NCBI GenBank assembly: GCA_028710415.1
Contig: JAQTUE010000024.1
Coordinates: 1 to 64,000, forward strand
Length of the DNA stretch: 64,000 bases
Direction of reading: 5' to 3'
DNA from: Paludibacter sp.
GTDB taxonomy: Bacteria; Bacteroidota; Bacteroidia; Bacteroidales; Paludibacteraceae
Shown: piece after piece, positions 53,899 to 62,584 of the stretch
Layout of the letters: each line of letters begins with the position of its first letter
Numbering within the stretch: the stretch's first letter is position 1
Notes under the pieces: generated by a model
What the model was told of the DNA's origin: nothing
Databases searched by the model: none
The model's input: only the letters and a program-made list of their open reading frames with translations
Made by a program: the position numbers and the translations under genes

Positions 53899-54798
53899 TT
53901 ATTTCATTACCTGTTTCAACTGGGCTTCAATATCCCCGGGTGTTGACATGATCTTTGTAAAAGTACCCATGGTCAGGTCGGGAAAAGAAAGTGCAATGCG
54001 GTACCTCCCGTGAAGCATCAGGGCCTTGTTGTTCGATACCAATACTTCGTAGGGCAGGAAGGCGGTATGTTTTGGCAGGCCTAAATCGATTATGGGCAGG
54101 AATTTACTTTCTCCTTTTTCTCCTGACAGGGCAAAACTATACAGGGTCAGATCTTTACCCGGTATAGTAACTTTGGAAATCATTTTTACTCCTGCAATAC
54201 CTTTTTTCAGGTTGGCGTCTATTCTGGCTACCGTAGATGCATAGGAATCCGTCTGACCCAGTTGCACCACATCTTCAAAATAGGGCATGGCTATCATATA
54301 ATGGTACTTTCGTAAATCTTTGGCAGATACTCCTTGTTTTGATCCAAACTGTTTCCCGCTAAACTCACCTGAAACTTTCATTGATTTCTCCAGTTTTTGA
54401 ACCAACGCAGTGTAATTTGCCGATACTGACTCAAAATCGTTTCTGAAATAGGCATTCCCCCAATAAATTGGATTGGTATACGATACAACCGTCTTTCCAT
54501 TCTCATTGGTGATAGCAACACGTAATGAAGCTGCAAAACCAGTTAAACCGCCTGTTTTCTTGATGGCAGACTCCAGGTCGGAAGAAGTTATAACCAGGAC
54601 TGAACGGTTTTTATCATTGGCAGGTTGGTACTGGCCTGCAATTTTAATACCGTTTTGTTCCAGTGCCTGCACAACCTTTTCACGGGTAGCCGTCATTGAT
54701 TCACTTGTTTCAAATCCAACAACATATGGTTTCAGATTTTGAGCTGTTATCCAGTTGAGAGACAATAAAAGCACTAAAAGGAATGTGGTTTTTTTCAT
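53899..54798 (-). CDS. Exported protein with two DUF302-like domains
   Basis: The 299-residue protein has a signal peptide (MKKTTFLLVLLLSLNWITAQ). A first domain (SMTATREKVVQALEQNGIKI) resembles the DUF302 start, and later SYASTVARIDANLKKGIAGV and HTAFLPYEVLVSNNKALMLH suggest a second similar domain. The F-L-P-Y-E/V-L-V phrase with YRIALSFPDL is typical of DUF302-type sequences. Function unknown. ATG at 54796-54798; a TACTTTTA box lies about 75 bp upstream. Confidence 0.7.
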   Translation of the reverse strand: MKKTTFLLVLLLSLNWITAQNLKPYVVGFETSESMTATREKVVQALEQNGIKIAGQYQPANDKNRSVLVITSSDLESAIKKTGGLTGFAASLRVAITNENGKTVVSYTNPIYWGNAYFRNDFESVSANYTALVQKLEKSMKVSGEFSGKQFGSKQGVSAKDLRKYHYMIAMPYFEDVVQLGQTDSYASTVARIDANLKKGIAGVKMISKVTIPGKDLTLYSFALSGEKGESKFLPIIDLGLPKHTAFLPYEVLVSNNKALMLHGRYRIALSFPDLTMGTFTKIMSTPGDIEAQLKQVMK

Positions 54799-54961
54799 GA
54801 TGTGAGTATTAAATTATTGGTTATTAATGGAAAAATATTCTGATAATGATATGAGGTTTTAAAAAGTGCCTAAAAGTACAATTATTTTTAGATAATTGAC
54901 ATATTACAACATAATATTTTTAGATCAGAGTTCCTGAGCAATTCATTTATAATTCAATCAA

Positions 54962-55078
54962 TTATACGTTTGATCCCAGGATCATACCTGAAATCATCGG
55001 TATTAACCAAATTGCCCATACAATGATACTGAATTTGTGGAAGCGTAGAATTATTTTTTTATATCGAATCGATTTAGT
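54962..55078 (-). pseudogene. C-terminal remnant of a HsmA-family (TIGR03987-like) membrane protein
   Basis: The minus strand codes for RYKKIILRFHKFS followed by IIVWAIWLIPMISGMILG and a stop at 54962-54964. This matches my recollection of the last helix of HsmA-family proteins. An in-frame TAA stands a few codons upstream and no other part of the gene is present. Confidence 0.55.
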
Positions 55079-55139
55079 TGGATTTAATATGTAAATATAT
55101 TCACTTTAATTTGGAATCTAGTATGAACAAAAAATATCA

Positions 55140-55197
55140 GTTATATATCATAATAAAAGGTTGCCGGGTAAGGCAACCTTTTATTATGATATATAAC
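55140..55197. terminator. Perfect 26-bp-arm hairpin (terminator-like)
   Basis: GTTATATATCATAATAAAAG plus GTTGCC (55140-55165) is exactly complemented by 55172-55197 around GGGTAA. The inner GC-rich part flanked by AAAA/TTTT makes it a likely bidirectional terminator, though 26 perfect pairs is unusually long. Confidence 0.75.
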
Positions 55198-55361
55198 TCT
55201 TTCGTTTTTAATCACTCCAATTGAAAAAATGCAGTAATTATTCCAAATACAAGTTTTTATCTATTATAAAATAAAACTATCCAAAGTAGCTTTCACTTTC
55301 TGCAATATTGTCCAGCACCTAAACGATAAATGTTTTCAGAAGGATCATTTGAGAAGTTAAA

Positions 55362-55532
55362 TCACAAAATTGATTCGATACTTTTCAACCATATAATCTC
55401 TTCATCGGGGTTATCCTTAAGTTCTTCTATTAAAATAATCACCTTAACATCCTGTTCCTTTAAATTGACCGGATAATCTATTTTCAGATGTCCGGCATTG
55501 TCTGTTTTAGTATGAATTTCAATTGCTTTCAT
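55362..55532 (-). CDS. Antitoxin-like small protein (56 residues)
   Basis: ATG at 55530-55532, TGA at 55362-55364. The product begins MKAIEIHTKTDNAGHLKIDY and continues with KEQDVKVIILIEELKDN and an EEIIWLKSIESIL end. The H-L-K-I-D-Y-P and V-I-I-L pattern is like small AbrB/DUF2281-like antitoxins of Bacteroidota and cyanobacteria, normally followed by a RelE- or PIN-type toxin. Downstream to 55361 there is no toxin gene but a hairpin and the HsmA-like remnant, so the partner is absent. Confidence 0.6.
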   Translation of the reverse strand: MKAIEIHTKTDNAGHLKIDYPVNLKEQDVKVIILIEELKDNPDEEIIWLKSIESIL

Positions 55533-55633
55533 AACCGGGTTGTTTTGAAGAGTTATTTTTTAAAATTGCTTCTAATATAATTCATTACAAAACTATTCTT
55601 AAGCATGCTCAAATAGATAAATTGAGAATATAA

Positions 55634-55865
55634 GTAATCAGTAATAAATATTGATATGTTTATTAAATATATAAGCTGACTATTATTGCAACTATTTAAT
55701 TCCTGACCCCCCGACCCCCAAAGGGGGCGTAAGAGTGCATCTTCAGAAGTGATTTAGTATTATCAATTATTCAAATACTGCGTATTTATGCCCCCTTTGG
55801 GGGTTAGGGGGTCAAAACTCAAAATATATCATTAAATATTTTCAATTACTTATATTAAACAATAC
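55634..55865. repeat. GGGGTC-ended dispersed repeat, copy 3 of 3
   Basis: Nearly identical to 51432-51660 (see there), including 70 bp of A/T-rich sequence left of the C-rich border. The inner CCCCCTTTGGGGG pairs with CCCCCAAAGGGGG, giving the unit long inverted ends. Confidence 0.8.
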
Positions 55866-56028
55866 CCAGATGATTTAGTTTGATTTTTTATTTATAATTT
55901 GTATCGTCCTAAAATTTGATTCCCCTTTTACTCTTATATTTGTAAGATTTAATTTTTAGATTGGTCTTTCCAATCTGTAATGCTATAAACTATAAACTAC
56001 CAACTACCGACTACCGACTACCTACTCA

Positions 56029-57795
56029 TCAACTCTCCCTTTTTCCTTTCATCAACAGGTTTACGGCATCCTGCATGGAGCCTGCTTTTTTAATGTCCCC
56101 TGAGTTAATAAAATAGATTTCATCGGCGTTCTCAATGGTGTTCAACCGGTGTGCAATGATAATGCGGGTAGTGCTTGCCGGAAGCTTCTTCAGAATCTCA
56201 TCAAGAAATTGCTCTGTAACAGTGTCTATATTCGCAGTTGCCTCATCCAAAATAAGCATTTCGGGTTTGCGCAATACCGCACGGATAAAGGCAATCAATT
56301 GCTTTTGCCCCAGGCTGATGCCATCACCCGAAGATTTTAGTTCTGCGGTCAGTCCTCCATCAAAGCGTTCAAGCAAACCATCTAAACCTGATTCCGATAA
56401 TACCTGTGACAAGGCATCGTTCGAAATATCCTGGTATTCAGCATTTCCATAGAGTATATTATCACGGATGGTGCCACTGAACAGGAAAGGTTCCTGCAGG
56501 ATAAATCCAATTTTGGAAGTACGGGTATCCAGGTCCATCGAACGGATATCAACCCCATCAAGCATGATTTTACCGGCTGTAGGGTCATACAACCGTGCCA
56601 TCAGGGAAGCTGTAGTTGTTTTTCCACCACCGGTAGGGCCAACGAAAGCATATGTTTTTCCACGTTCCAGGTCAAAGCTGATATCTTTCAGAATCTCATT
56701 GCCGGGAACATACGAAAAGGAGACATTCCGGAATGACATCAGGTACGGGGATTCTTCTTTTGGGGCAGGTTCAATAATGGCCAGGTTATTGTTCAATACC
56801 AATATCTGGGAGATTCGGTCCCAACCGGCTAACGCTACCTGGAAATTAGCCCACAAGGCAGCTATCTGGCGAAGCGGATTGTAAAACTGGGCGATGTATG
56901 CCAAAAAACTGATTAATAAACCTACTGAGAATTGCCCGATTGCAATCAGGTAAATCCCAAATGCCAGTACCACCATTTGACCGATATTGGATGAGAATCC
57001 GAATACAGGGGTGAACATATTGTTTGCAATGCCTGCCTTTACTGAGTTTTGATAGTTCTCCGTATTCACCTCGTCAAAGCGTTTACGGAAATAATCCCGG
57101 CGATTAAAAGCAACAATCACTTTGAAGTTATTCAGGCTTTCCTGGATTTCAGCACTTAATATCCCGGTGCTTTTCATATTGACGGCATTCCTGTTCTTAA
57201 CCCAGGGGGAAATGCTCCTGGTGAAAATCCATAACACCAATGCCGGAATCAATGCTGCCAATCCGAGTTTCAGGTTGATGGAAAGCAGGAATACACCGGC
57301 ACCCACCATGGTGAAAATGCTGCTCATAAACTGTACCAACGACTGCGAAAAGAACTGGTTAATTTTGTCAGTATCGTTGTTTACCCTGGATATCAGGTCA
57401 CCGGCTTTATTCAGGTTGAAAAAATCAATGGGTAGGTCCTGTAACTTGTTGAATACGATATTCCGCAGGTTAAACAACATGCGTTGCCCGACACGCCCCA
57501 TCAGCTGGGTTTGCGTGTATCCACTCACCAATGCCAGTACAAATACCCCAAACAGGATGGTGGTATATTGAATCACACCCTCATAATGTTTGGTTACGAT
57601 AAAAGTATCCACGGCATGCCCCATCAGGTAAGGGGCAACCAGGTTTAACCCTGAGTTGATGAGAATGAAAACCATGGCGATATAGAGATTCTTACGCTCT
57701 TGTCCCATAAGTGCCAGCAGTCGTTTTAACGTGCCGGTGGTACTTACTTTCTCGTTGGTTGGTATTCCTTTTTTTATGTTGAGATTATAGCTCAT
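56029..57795 (-). CDS. ABC exporter half-transporter (degenerate signature subunit)
   Basis: The 588-residue protein has six transmembrane helices and an ATPase domain with Walker A VGPTGGGKTTTASLMARLYD, Walker B MLILDEATANIDT with catalytic Glu, and H-loop IIAHRLNTI. The signature motif is SSGDGISLGQKQLIAFIRAV, so the canonical LSGGQ reads ISLGQ. It is the second gene of a pair; the first (57950-59701) has complementary defects. They should form a heterodimer with one active site. Substrate unknown; multidrug or lipid is typical. Confidence 0.9.
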   Translation of the reverse strand: MSYNLNIKKGIPTNEKVSTTGTLKRLLALMGQERKNLYIAMVFILINSGLNLVAPYLMGHAVDTFIVTKHYEGVIQYTTILFGVFVLALVSGYTQTQLMGRVGQRMLFNLRNIVFNKLQDLPIDFFNLNKAGDLISRVNNDTDKINQFFSQSLVQFMSSIFTMVGAGVFLLSINLKLGLAALIPALVLWIFTRSISPWVKNRNAVNMKSTGILSAEIQESLNNFKVIVAFNRRDYFRKRFDEVNTENYQNSVKAGIANNMFTPVFGFSSNIGQMVVLAFGIYLIAIGQFSVGLLISFLAYIAQFYNPLRQIAALWANFQVALAGWDRISQILVLNNNLAIIEPAPKEESPYLMSFRNVSFSYVPGNEILKDISFDLERGKTYAFVGPTGGGKTTTASLMARLYDPTAGKIMLDGVDIRSMDLDTRTSKIGFILQEPFLFSGTIRDNILYGNAEYQDISNDALSQVLSESGLDGLLERFDGGLTAELKSSGDGISLGQKQLIAFIRAVLRKPEMLILDEATANIDTVTEQFLDEILKKLPASTTRIIIAHRLNTIENADEIYFINSGDIKKAGSMQDAVNLLMKGKRES

Positions 57796-57949
57796 AATGG
57801 AAGTAAAGACCCCTAACCCCTAAAGGGGAACTTGGATACTTCTGTATCCTAAGTATAAGTTATGGGTTGATTTATAATTTAATTTGTTTAGTCTAAAAAG
57901 TGTAATGGTCAGTAAACCTCTTTTCTTGTTCCCTTTTAGGGGTTAGGGG

Positions 57950-59701
57950 TTATTCTTCATAACTACTTGTACTGCGTTGTGAATTAAATATCTGCACATA
58001 TTCAGGACTGGTTTCCATCAGTGATTCATGCGTCCCTCGGGCAAGTATTTCACCTTCCTCCAGCAATATGATCTGTCCATAATGCAGGACAGATGATATC
58101 TTCTGGGTTACCGACAGTAATGTGATCCCGGGATAATTCCGGGCTACATTCCCCAGGATCTTTTCTTCCGTTTGGTTGTCAACCCGGGCGGTAAAATCAT
58201 CCAGTAACAGGATTTTAGGGTTTAATGCCAATGCTCGTGCCAGCATGATGCGTTGTTTCTGTCCACCCGAAAGGCTGGTTCCACGCTCACTGACAATTGT
58301 TTCAAGGCCTTGTGGCAAAGTGTGAATGAAATCATTCAACTCTGCGGTCTCAATGGCTTTATTCATCAATTCATCTGTAACCTGGTCATTGAAGGCTATG
58401 TTTTCACGCAGGCTCATATTGAACATGATGCTATCCTGAAATACAAAGCCTATTTGTTGCTGGAAGGTTTCCTTGTTATAATCGTTGATATTAATATCAT
58501 CAAACAGGATAGCGCCATCTTTAGGTTGTATTAATCCTGTTAGCAGGTACAACAATTGGGTTTTCCCTGCTGCTGTTGGTCCGATTACCGCCGTTCGGGT
58601 GCCTGCCTCAATGGTTAATGAAACTTTTTTTAAAGCTGGTTTATCGCCATAAACCACTGTTATATCCTTCAATTCAAGGTTTCCCTGTAGAGGGGTGCTT
58701 ACGGTACCGGTATCACTCGTTTCTTTGGCATTCAATACTTCGTAGATCCTGCCATACGAAACGGAAGCCTGAACAACGAAATTACTGATAAATCCAATCA
58801 CAATGATCGGGAAGATGAGTAATACCAGGTATGAATTGAATGCTGCGAAATCACCTAATGACATGGCGCCGTTAATTACAAAATGTCCTCCAAGAGCCAG
58901 GATGATCAGTGATGCCATGTTGCTTATAAATACCACGATCGGAATCAGGGTGGCAAAAAGCTTGAGTATGGATATCCCGAGGTTCTTGGCCTGGGTATTT
59001 GCATCCATAAATTTGTTGTATTCCAGCATTTGCGAGTTCAATACGCGCACCAGGGCTGCCCCCATAATACTTTCGCTGATTACCTTGTTGAGCCAGTCGA
59101 TCACTTCACGGCTTTTCTTGAATAATACCCTTACTTTCCGGAATACCAGGTAAAAGGCAATGCTAATTAACGGGATGATAACCAGCACGGATAATGCCAG
59201 TTTCCAGTCAATAGAAAAGAGCAATATACTGGCCCCGATAATGATAAATATCGAAGAGGCTAAAGATACAATGGCCATGGATACAAACATCTTGACCGAA
59301 TCAATGTCCGAAGTAAGGTTTGTCAGAAGTTTCGAAGGATTTGCCTGTTGAATAAAGGCATAACTCTGGCTGGATATCTTGTTGGCAAGTTTTGTTCGTA
59401 AATCCCTTGCCACCCGTTCGGAAGCATAGGTTTGCAATATGCCCTGTAAGAATGTAAATACGAAAATGACTAATGCTGCTACCGAAAACTGGATGATTAA
59501 CCGTTGGTATGAAAAAGTGCCTTTGGAGAAGTCATCAATACCATGTGAAATAAGCTTTGGAATTACCAGATTTACCCCGTTGCTCAATAATGCAAAAGCT
59601 ATCAGACTAGCTATCATCAGCTTGTAAGGCTTCAGTACGGAGAATATATTGGGTTTGTCAGGCTTATTACCCGGCATTTGTTTAGTTGTTCTATTTGCCA
59701 T
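57950..59701 (-). CDS. ABC exporter half-transporter (non-canonical Walker B subunit)
   Basis: The 583-residue protein has six transmembrane helices and an ATPase domain: Walker A AVIGPTAAGKTQLLYLLTGL, signature RGTSLSGGQKQRIMLARALA (canonical) and Walker B ILLLDDFTARVDNQTE, where Asp replaces the catalytic Glu. The H-loop position reads LSVTQKISSV, with Gln for His. It contributes the degenerate half of the ATP sites. It precedes the 588-residue partner by 154 bp with a C/TAAA/G repeat pair in the gap. Confidence 0.9.
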   Translation of the reverse strand: MANRTTKQMPGNKPDKPNIFSVLKPYKLMIASLIAFALLSNGVNLVIPKLISHGIDDFSKGTFSYQRLIIQFSVAALVIFVFTFLQGILQTYASERVARDLRTKLANKISSQSYAFIQQANPSKLLTNLTSDIDSVKMFVSMAIVSLASSIFIIIGASILLFSIDWKLALSVLVIIPLISIAFYLVFRKVRVLFKKSREVIDWLNKVISESIMGAALVRVLNSQMLEYNKFMDANTQAKNLGISILKLFATLIPIVVFISNMASLIILALGGHFVINGAMSLGDFAAFNSYLVLLIFPIIVIGFISNFVVQASVSYGRIYEVLNAKETSDTGTVSTPLQGNLELKDITVVYGDKPALKKVSLTIEAGTRTAVIGPTAAGKTQLLYLLTGLIQPKDGAILFDDININDYNKETFQQQIGFVFQDSIMFNMSLRENIAFNDQVTDELMNKAIETAELNDFIHTLPQGLETIVSERGTSLSGGQKQRIMLARALALNPKILLLDDFTARVDNQTEEKILGNVARNYPGITLLSVTQKISSVLHYGQIILLEEGEILARGTHESLMETSPEYVQIFNSQRSTSSYEE

Positions 59702-59851
59702 TTTAAATATGAGTTAACCACAACAGGCACAATAGGATACTATAGTATTTAATTTTTTATTTTACTCAATTAGTTTATTAAGAGATATAAAACGTTAATG
59801 AAATATTATTATGTCCTGCTGTATCTAGTGTGGTTTGTATTTTTTAAGCCG

Positions 59852-59880
59852 CAAAGTTACGAATTACAACAGCTAACAAA
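59852..59880 (-). promoter_or_regulatory. Promoter of the ABC exporter pair
   Basis: TAACTTTG (59852-59859, minus strand) with TTTG at 59877-59880, spacer 17 bp. Leader of about 145 bases to the ATG at 59701. Confidence 0.55.
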
Positions 59881-59925
59881 TTATGGATAAGCCATAAATT
59901 AACAGCTTTACTTGTGAAACTTTGT

Positions 59926-59954
59926 AAAAAAACAGGTTGCCTGATGACAACCTG
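59926..59954 (-). terminator. Terminator of the VOC/SRPBCC/VOC operon
   Basis: On the minus strand CAGGTTG-TCATCAG-GCAACCTG is followed by seven T. It lies about 43 bp after the stop codon of the gene at 59997. Confidence 0.8.
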
Positions 59955-59996
59955 ATAGGAATTGAAAGATCTAATAAAGAACATTGTGTTCTTTTT

Positions 59997-60467
59997 TCAG
60001 CTATCCTGTAATTTTGATATCTCCAGTTTTTTCATTTGCATAAAAGCATTGGTCACTTTTCCTGCTTTAGCAGGATCACTCAATAATTTGGGTAACATGT
60101 CAGGTATGATCTGCCAGGATATTCCAAATTTATCTTTCAACCAACCGCATTGTCCTTCTTCACCCCCGGCTGTGAGTCTATCCCAATAATAATCTATTTC
60201 TTCCTGGTTTTTGCAAAATACCTGAAATGAAATTGATTCATTGAATTTGAATAATGGTCCTCCATTTAAAGCTGTAAATGTCTGGCCGTTAATTTTGAAA
60301 GTTGTGGTCATCACTGTGCCTTCTTTTTGTCCGTGAATTTCAAAACCTTCTTTTCCATACCGGTTGGTACTTTCAATTTTTGAATTTTCGAATATCGAAG
60401 TATAAAAAACGGCAGCTTCTTCGGCTTGATTATCAAACCAAAGGCAAGGAGTAATCTGACTTGTCAT
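59997..60467 (-). CDS. VOC-superfamily (PhnB/glyoxalase-like) protein
   Basis: The 156-residue protein has ITPCLWFDNQAEEAAVFYTS, MTTTFKINGQTFTALNGGPL and GWLKDKFGISWQIIP, the PhnB-like VOC fold. Such proteins used to be called 3-demethylubiquinone methyltransferase, but no SAM site is present. Third gene of an operon with an SRPBCC protein and another VOC protein. Function unknown. Confidence 0.85.
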   Translation of the reverse strand: MTSQITPCLWFDNQAEEAAVFYTSIFENSKIESTNRYGKEGFEIHGQKEGTVMTTTFKINGQTFTALNGGPLFKFNESISFQVFCKNQEEIDYYWDRLTAGGEEGQCGWLKDKFGISWQIIPDMLPKLLSDPAKAGKVTNAFMQMKKLEISKLQDS

Positions 60468-60479
60468 AGTAGGATTGTT

Positions 60480-60911
60480 TTATTTGCTGTTATGTTCAAC
60501 ATGTTTTTTGAAATTATCCATGATGGCTTGCCAACCACCACGTTGCATCTCAACAGGATTTGCATTCTCTGCTTCGAATGTTTCAACTACTTCAGTTTTG
60601 CCCTCCGCTGGAATAAAATAAACCTTCACTTTCCTGCCATCATCCATCGTGTATTCGAGAAACCCGTTGACTGTAACTTTATCGTAAACACCGGAAAAAT
60701 CAAAACCTGCTGATCCATCCTTTGCTTCCATCCGGACATTGAATTTACCACCTGCGCGCACATCATTCACAGCATGGGGTGAATGCCAGTCGTCGGATGC
60801 ATTGTTCCATTTCACAATATCTTCCGGTGATGTCCACATCTTCCACACCAATTCTATGGGTGCGTGAATCAATGCCTTCACAGTAACAATTGTCTTGTCA
60901 TTTGCTTCCAT
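60480..60911 (-). CDS. SRPBCC/AHSA1-family protein
   Basis: The 143-residue protein has VKALIHAPIELVWKMWTSPE, WHSPHAVNDVRAGGKFNVRM and a C-terminal RGGWQAIMDNFKKHVEH helix, the START-like AHSA1 fold. It lies 12 bp upstream of the 59997 gene and 20 bp after the 60932 gene, in one operon. Ligand unknown. Confidence 0.88.
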   Translation of the reverse strand: MEANDKTIVTVKALIHAPIELVWKMWTSPEDIVKWNNASDDWHSPHAVNDVRAGGKFNVRMEAKDGSAGFDFSGVYDKVTVNGFLEYTMDDGRKVKVYFIPAEGKTEVVETFEAENANPVEMQRGGWQAIMDNFKKHVEHNSK

Positions 60912-60931
60912 AGTGAGTGTCCTTAGTTTAA

Positions 60932-61372
60932 TTATTTTTTTTCAGAACAATTGAACATCCATTGAACTCCAAACTTATCCTTGCACGATCCGTAATAATC
61001 ACCCCAGAACATTTCCTGTAGTTCTTGTTCTACTTTTCCTCCTTCTGCAAGTGCATCGTACAGTCGTTTTGTTTCAGCCCGGGTATCGGGTTCCAGCATA
61101 ATATACACATTGTTCCCGGCATTTACCTTAAATCCCATTGATTCAGGCGCATCGGTGGCCATTAATACGTGTCCGCCCGTAATAGGTAATTCAATATGCA
61201 TGATCAGTTTTTTATCTTCTTCTGACAATTGGGGTGCTCCTTCAGGCGGTGGATAATCACCAAACCGTGCTATACCCATTCCACTAAATTCACCACCAAA
61301 AATTGATTTGTAGAAATTGAAAGCTTCCTCCGTATTCCGGGAGAAGTTGAGATAAGTGCTTGTGCGTGCCAT
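60932..61372 (-). CDS. VOC-superfamily (PhnB-like) protein, first gene of operon
   Basis: The 146-residue protein has STYLNFSRNTEEAFNFYKSI, FGGEFSGMGIARFGDYPPPE, LPITGGHVLMATDAPESMGF and DYYGSCKDKFGVQWMFNC. It is a paralogue of the 59997 gene with the same fold. VOC and SRPBCC genes occur together in many genomes and are likely to handle the same unknown metabolite. Confidence 0.85.
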   Translation of the reverse strand: MARTSTYLNFSRNTEEAFNFYKSIFGGEFSGMGIARFGDYPPPEGAPQLSEEDKKLIMHIELPITGGHVLMATDAPESMGFKVNAGNNVYIMLEPDTRAETKRLYDALAEGGKVEQELQEMFWGDYYGSCKDKFGVQWMFNCSEKK

Positions 61373-61496
61373 ACTAATAGGATTTAAATATTAATAATCT
61401 AATTTCAATAATTACTATAACAAACACATTTCATTATTGTTTGAGAAAGTCAAGGACTATTTTATCCAACTTATTGCTCCCTGAATATGACACACT

Positions 61497-61534
61497 AAAA
61501 ATGGGAGTCTAACCCTAAAGTTTGACTCCCATTC
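61497..61534 (-). terminator. Terminator after the doxX-like gene
   Basis: On the minus strand AATGGGAGTC pairs with GACTCCCATT around 14 bases and is followed by TTTTAG. It lies about 70 bp after the DoxX stop. Confidence 0.75.
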
Positions 61535-61605
61535 AATCCAAGGTATAGTGAAGTTTCTTTTTAAAGACTAAAATTGAACTGTACTGACAATAGATGAACC
61601 TCCAT

Positions 61606-61983
61606 TTATTTTATTTGTCTGGATTTTTCGAGTTTTGTATAATACCTATACGAGACTGCAAGAATAATAAATGCAATAATCGGACTGACAATTTCTTCTA
61701 TAGTAACGCCGCTTGAAAGATGTGCGATAAAAGCAGAAATAAACATAATTGAAAAACCAGCATAAGCATACTCTTTAATTTTTGAGGGTGTCCATGGTAA
61801 AATTAAAGCTATGGCTCCTAAAAGTTTAGCAGTTGCCAGTTCAATTCTGAAATAATCAGGAAAGCCTAACCTGGCGATACCTGTTACTGCCAAAGGACTT
61901 GTATAATAAGAATAAGCACCAAACAACATCAAGATGGATATAATGGCAGTACTTCCCCAATAAATGATTTTATCTGTATTCAT
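61606..61983 (-). CDS. DoxX-family membrane protein
   Basis: The 125-residue protein has four hydrophobic helices with YYTSPLAVTGIARLGFPDYF, LATAKLLGAIALILPWTPSK and IKEYAYAGFSIMFISAFIAH, as in DoxX-like (DUF6764-type) small membrane proteins. It follows bcp by 29 bp and is probably cotranscribed. DoxX proteins are linked to thiol and peroxide stress; activity unproven. Confidence 0.8.
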   Translation of the reverse strand: MNTDKIIYWGSTAIISILMLFGAYSYYTSPLAVTGIARLGFPDYFRIELATAKLLGAIALILPWTPSKIKEYAYAGFSIMFISAFIAHLSSGVTIEEIVSPIIAFIILAVSYRYYTKLEKSRQIK

Positions 61984-62012
61984 TCTTTGTTTTTAGCTTG
62001 TGGAATAGAGGA

Positions 62013-62471
62013 TTACTTATTTAAAATTTGTCCGGCATGTTCCTTCGTATTTACCTCTTTAGGCAAGATTACACGGGTAATGGTTCCGGTTTCGTCAATC
62101 AGGAAAGTAGTGCGCAGCATGCCAAAGTATTGTTTGCCATACAGCGATTTTTCACCCCAGGTTCCAAATGTTTCCGATAGTTTCTTGTCGGTATCGGCAA
62201 TCAGGTTAAACGGTAAATTCTGTTTCGCAATGAATTTCTGGTGGGATGATGCACTGTCGGTACTGACCCCAATTACTTCATAACCCTGTTTCCTTAAGTC
62301 ATCGTAATTATCACGCAGACTGCATGCTTCTGCTGTACAACCCGGGGTATTATCCCTGGGATAAAAATACAATACGAGTTTCTTGCCGGCATAATCCGCC
62401 AGTTTAATTTCTTTTCCATCCTGATTCATTCCCAATACGGAAGGAGCTTTATCGCCTACTTGTAGTGCCAT
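62013..62471 (-). CDS. bcp: Thioredoxin-dependent thiol peroxidase (BCP)
   Basis: The 152-residue protein has LVLYFYPRDNTPGCTAEACS, with peroxidatic Cys and the Bcp second Cys five residues later. GVSTDSASSHQKFIAKQNLP, LIADTDKKLSETFGTWGEKS and RTTFLIDETGTITRVI follow. It reduces H2O2 and organic hydroperoxides using thioredoxin in the cytoplasm. First gene of a pair with the DoxX gene. Confidence 0.94.
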   Translation of the reverse strand: MALQVGDKAPSVLGMNQDGKEIKLADYAGKKLVLYFYPRDNTPGCTAEACSLRDNYDDLRKQGYEVIGVSTDSASSHQKFIAKQNLPFNLIADTDKKLSETFGTWGEKSLYGKQYFGMLRTTFLIDETGTITRVILPKEVNTKEHAGQILNK

Positions 62472-62584
62472 AATTTAATTGTTTTATCGTTGAAGTGTAT
62501 AACTGTTAATCAAATACTATAACAACAGAATCATAAAACTGTTTAACTATCGATTGATTATTTTTGTAAAGTGCATTTGTTCAG

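Noticed and set aside
59997..60467. 3-demethylubiquinone 3-methyltransferase
   Set aside because: Old name of PhnB-like proteins; no SAM-binding motif, and the fold motifs are VOC.
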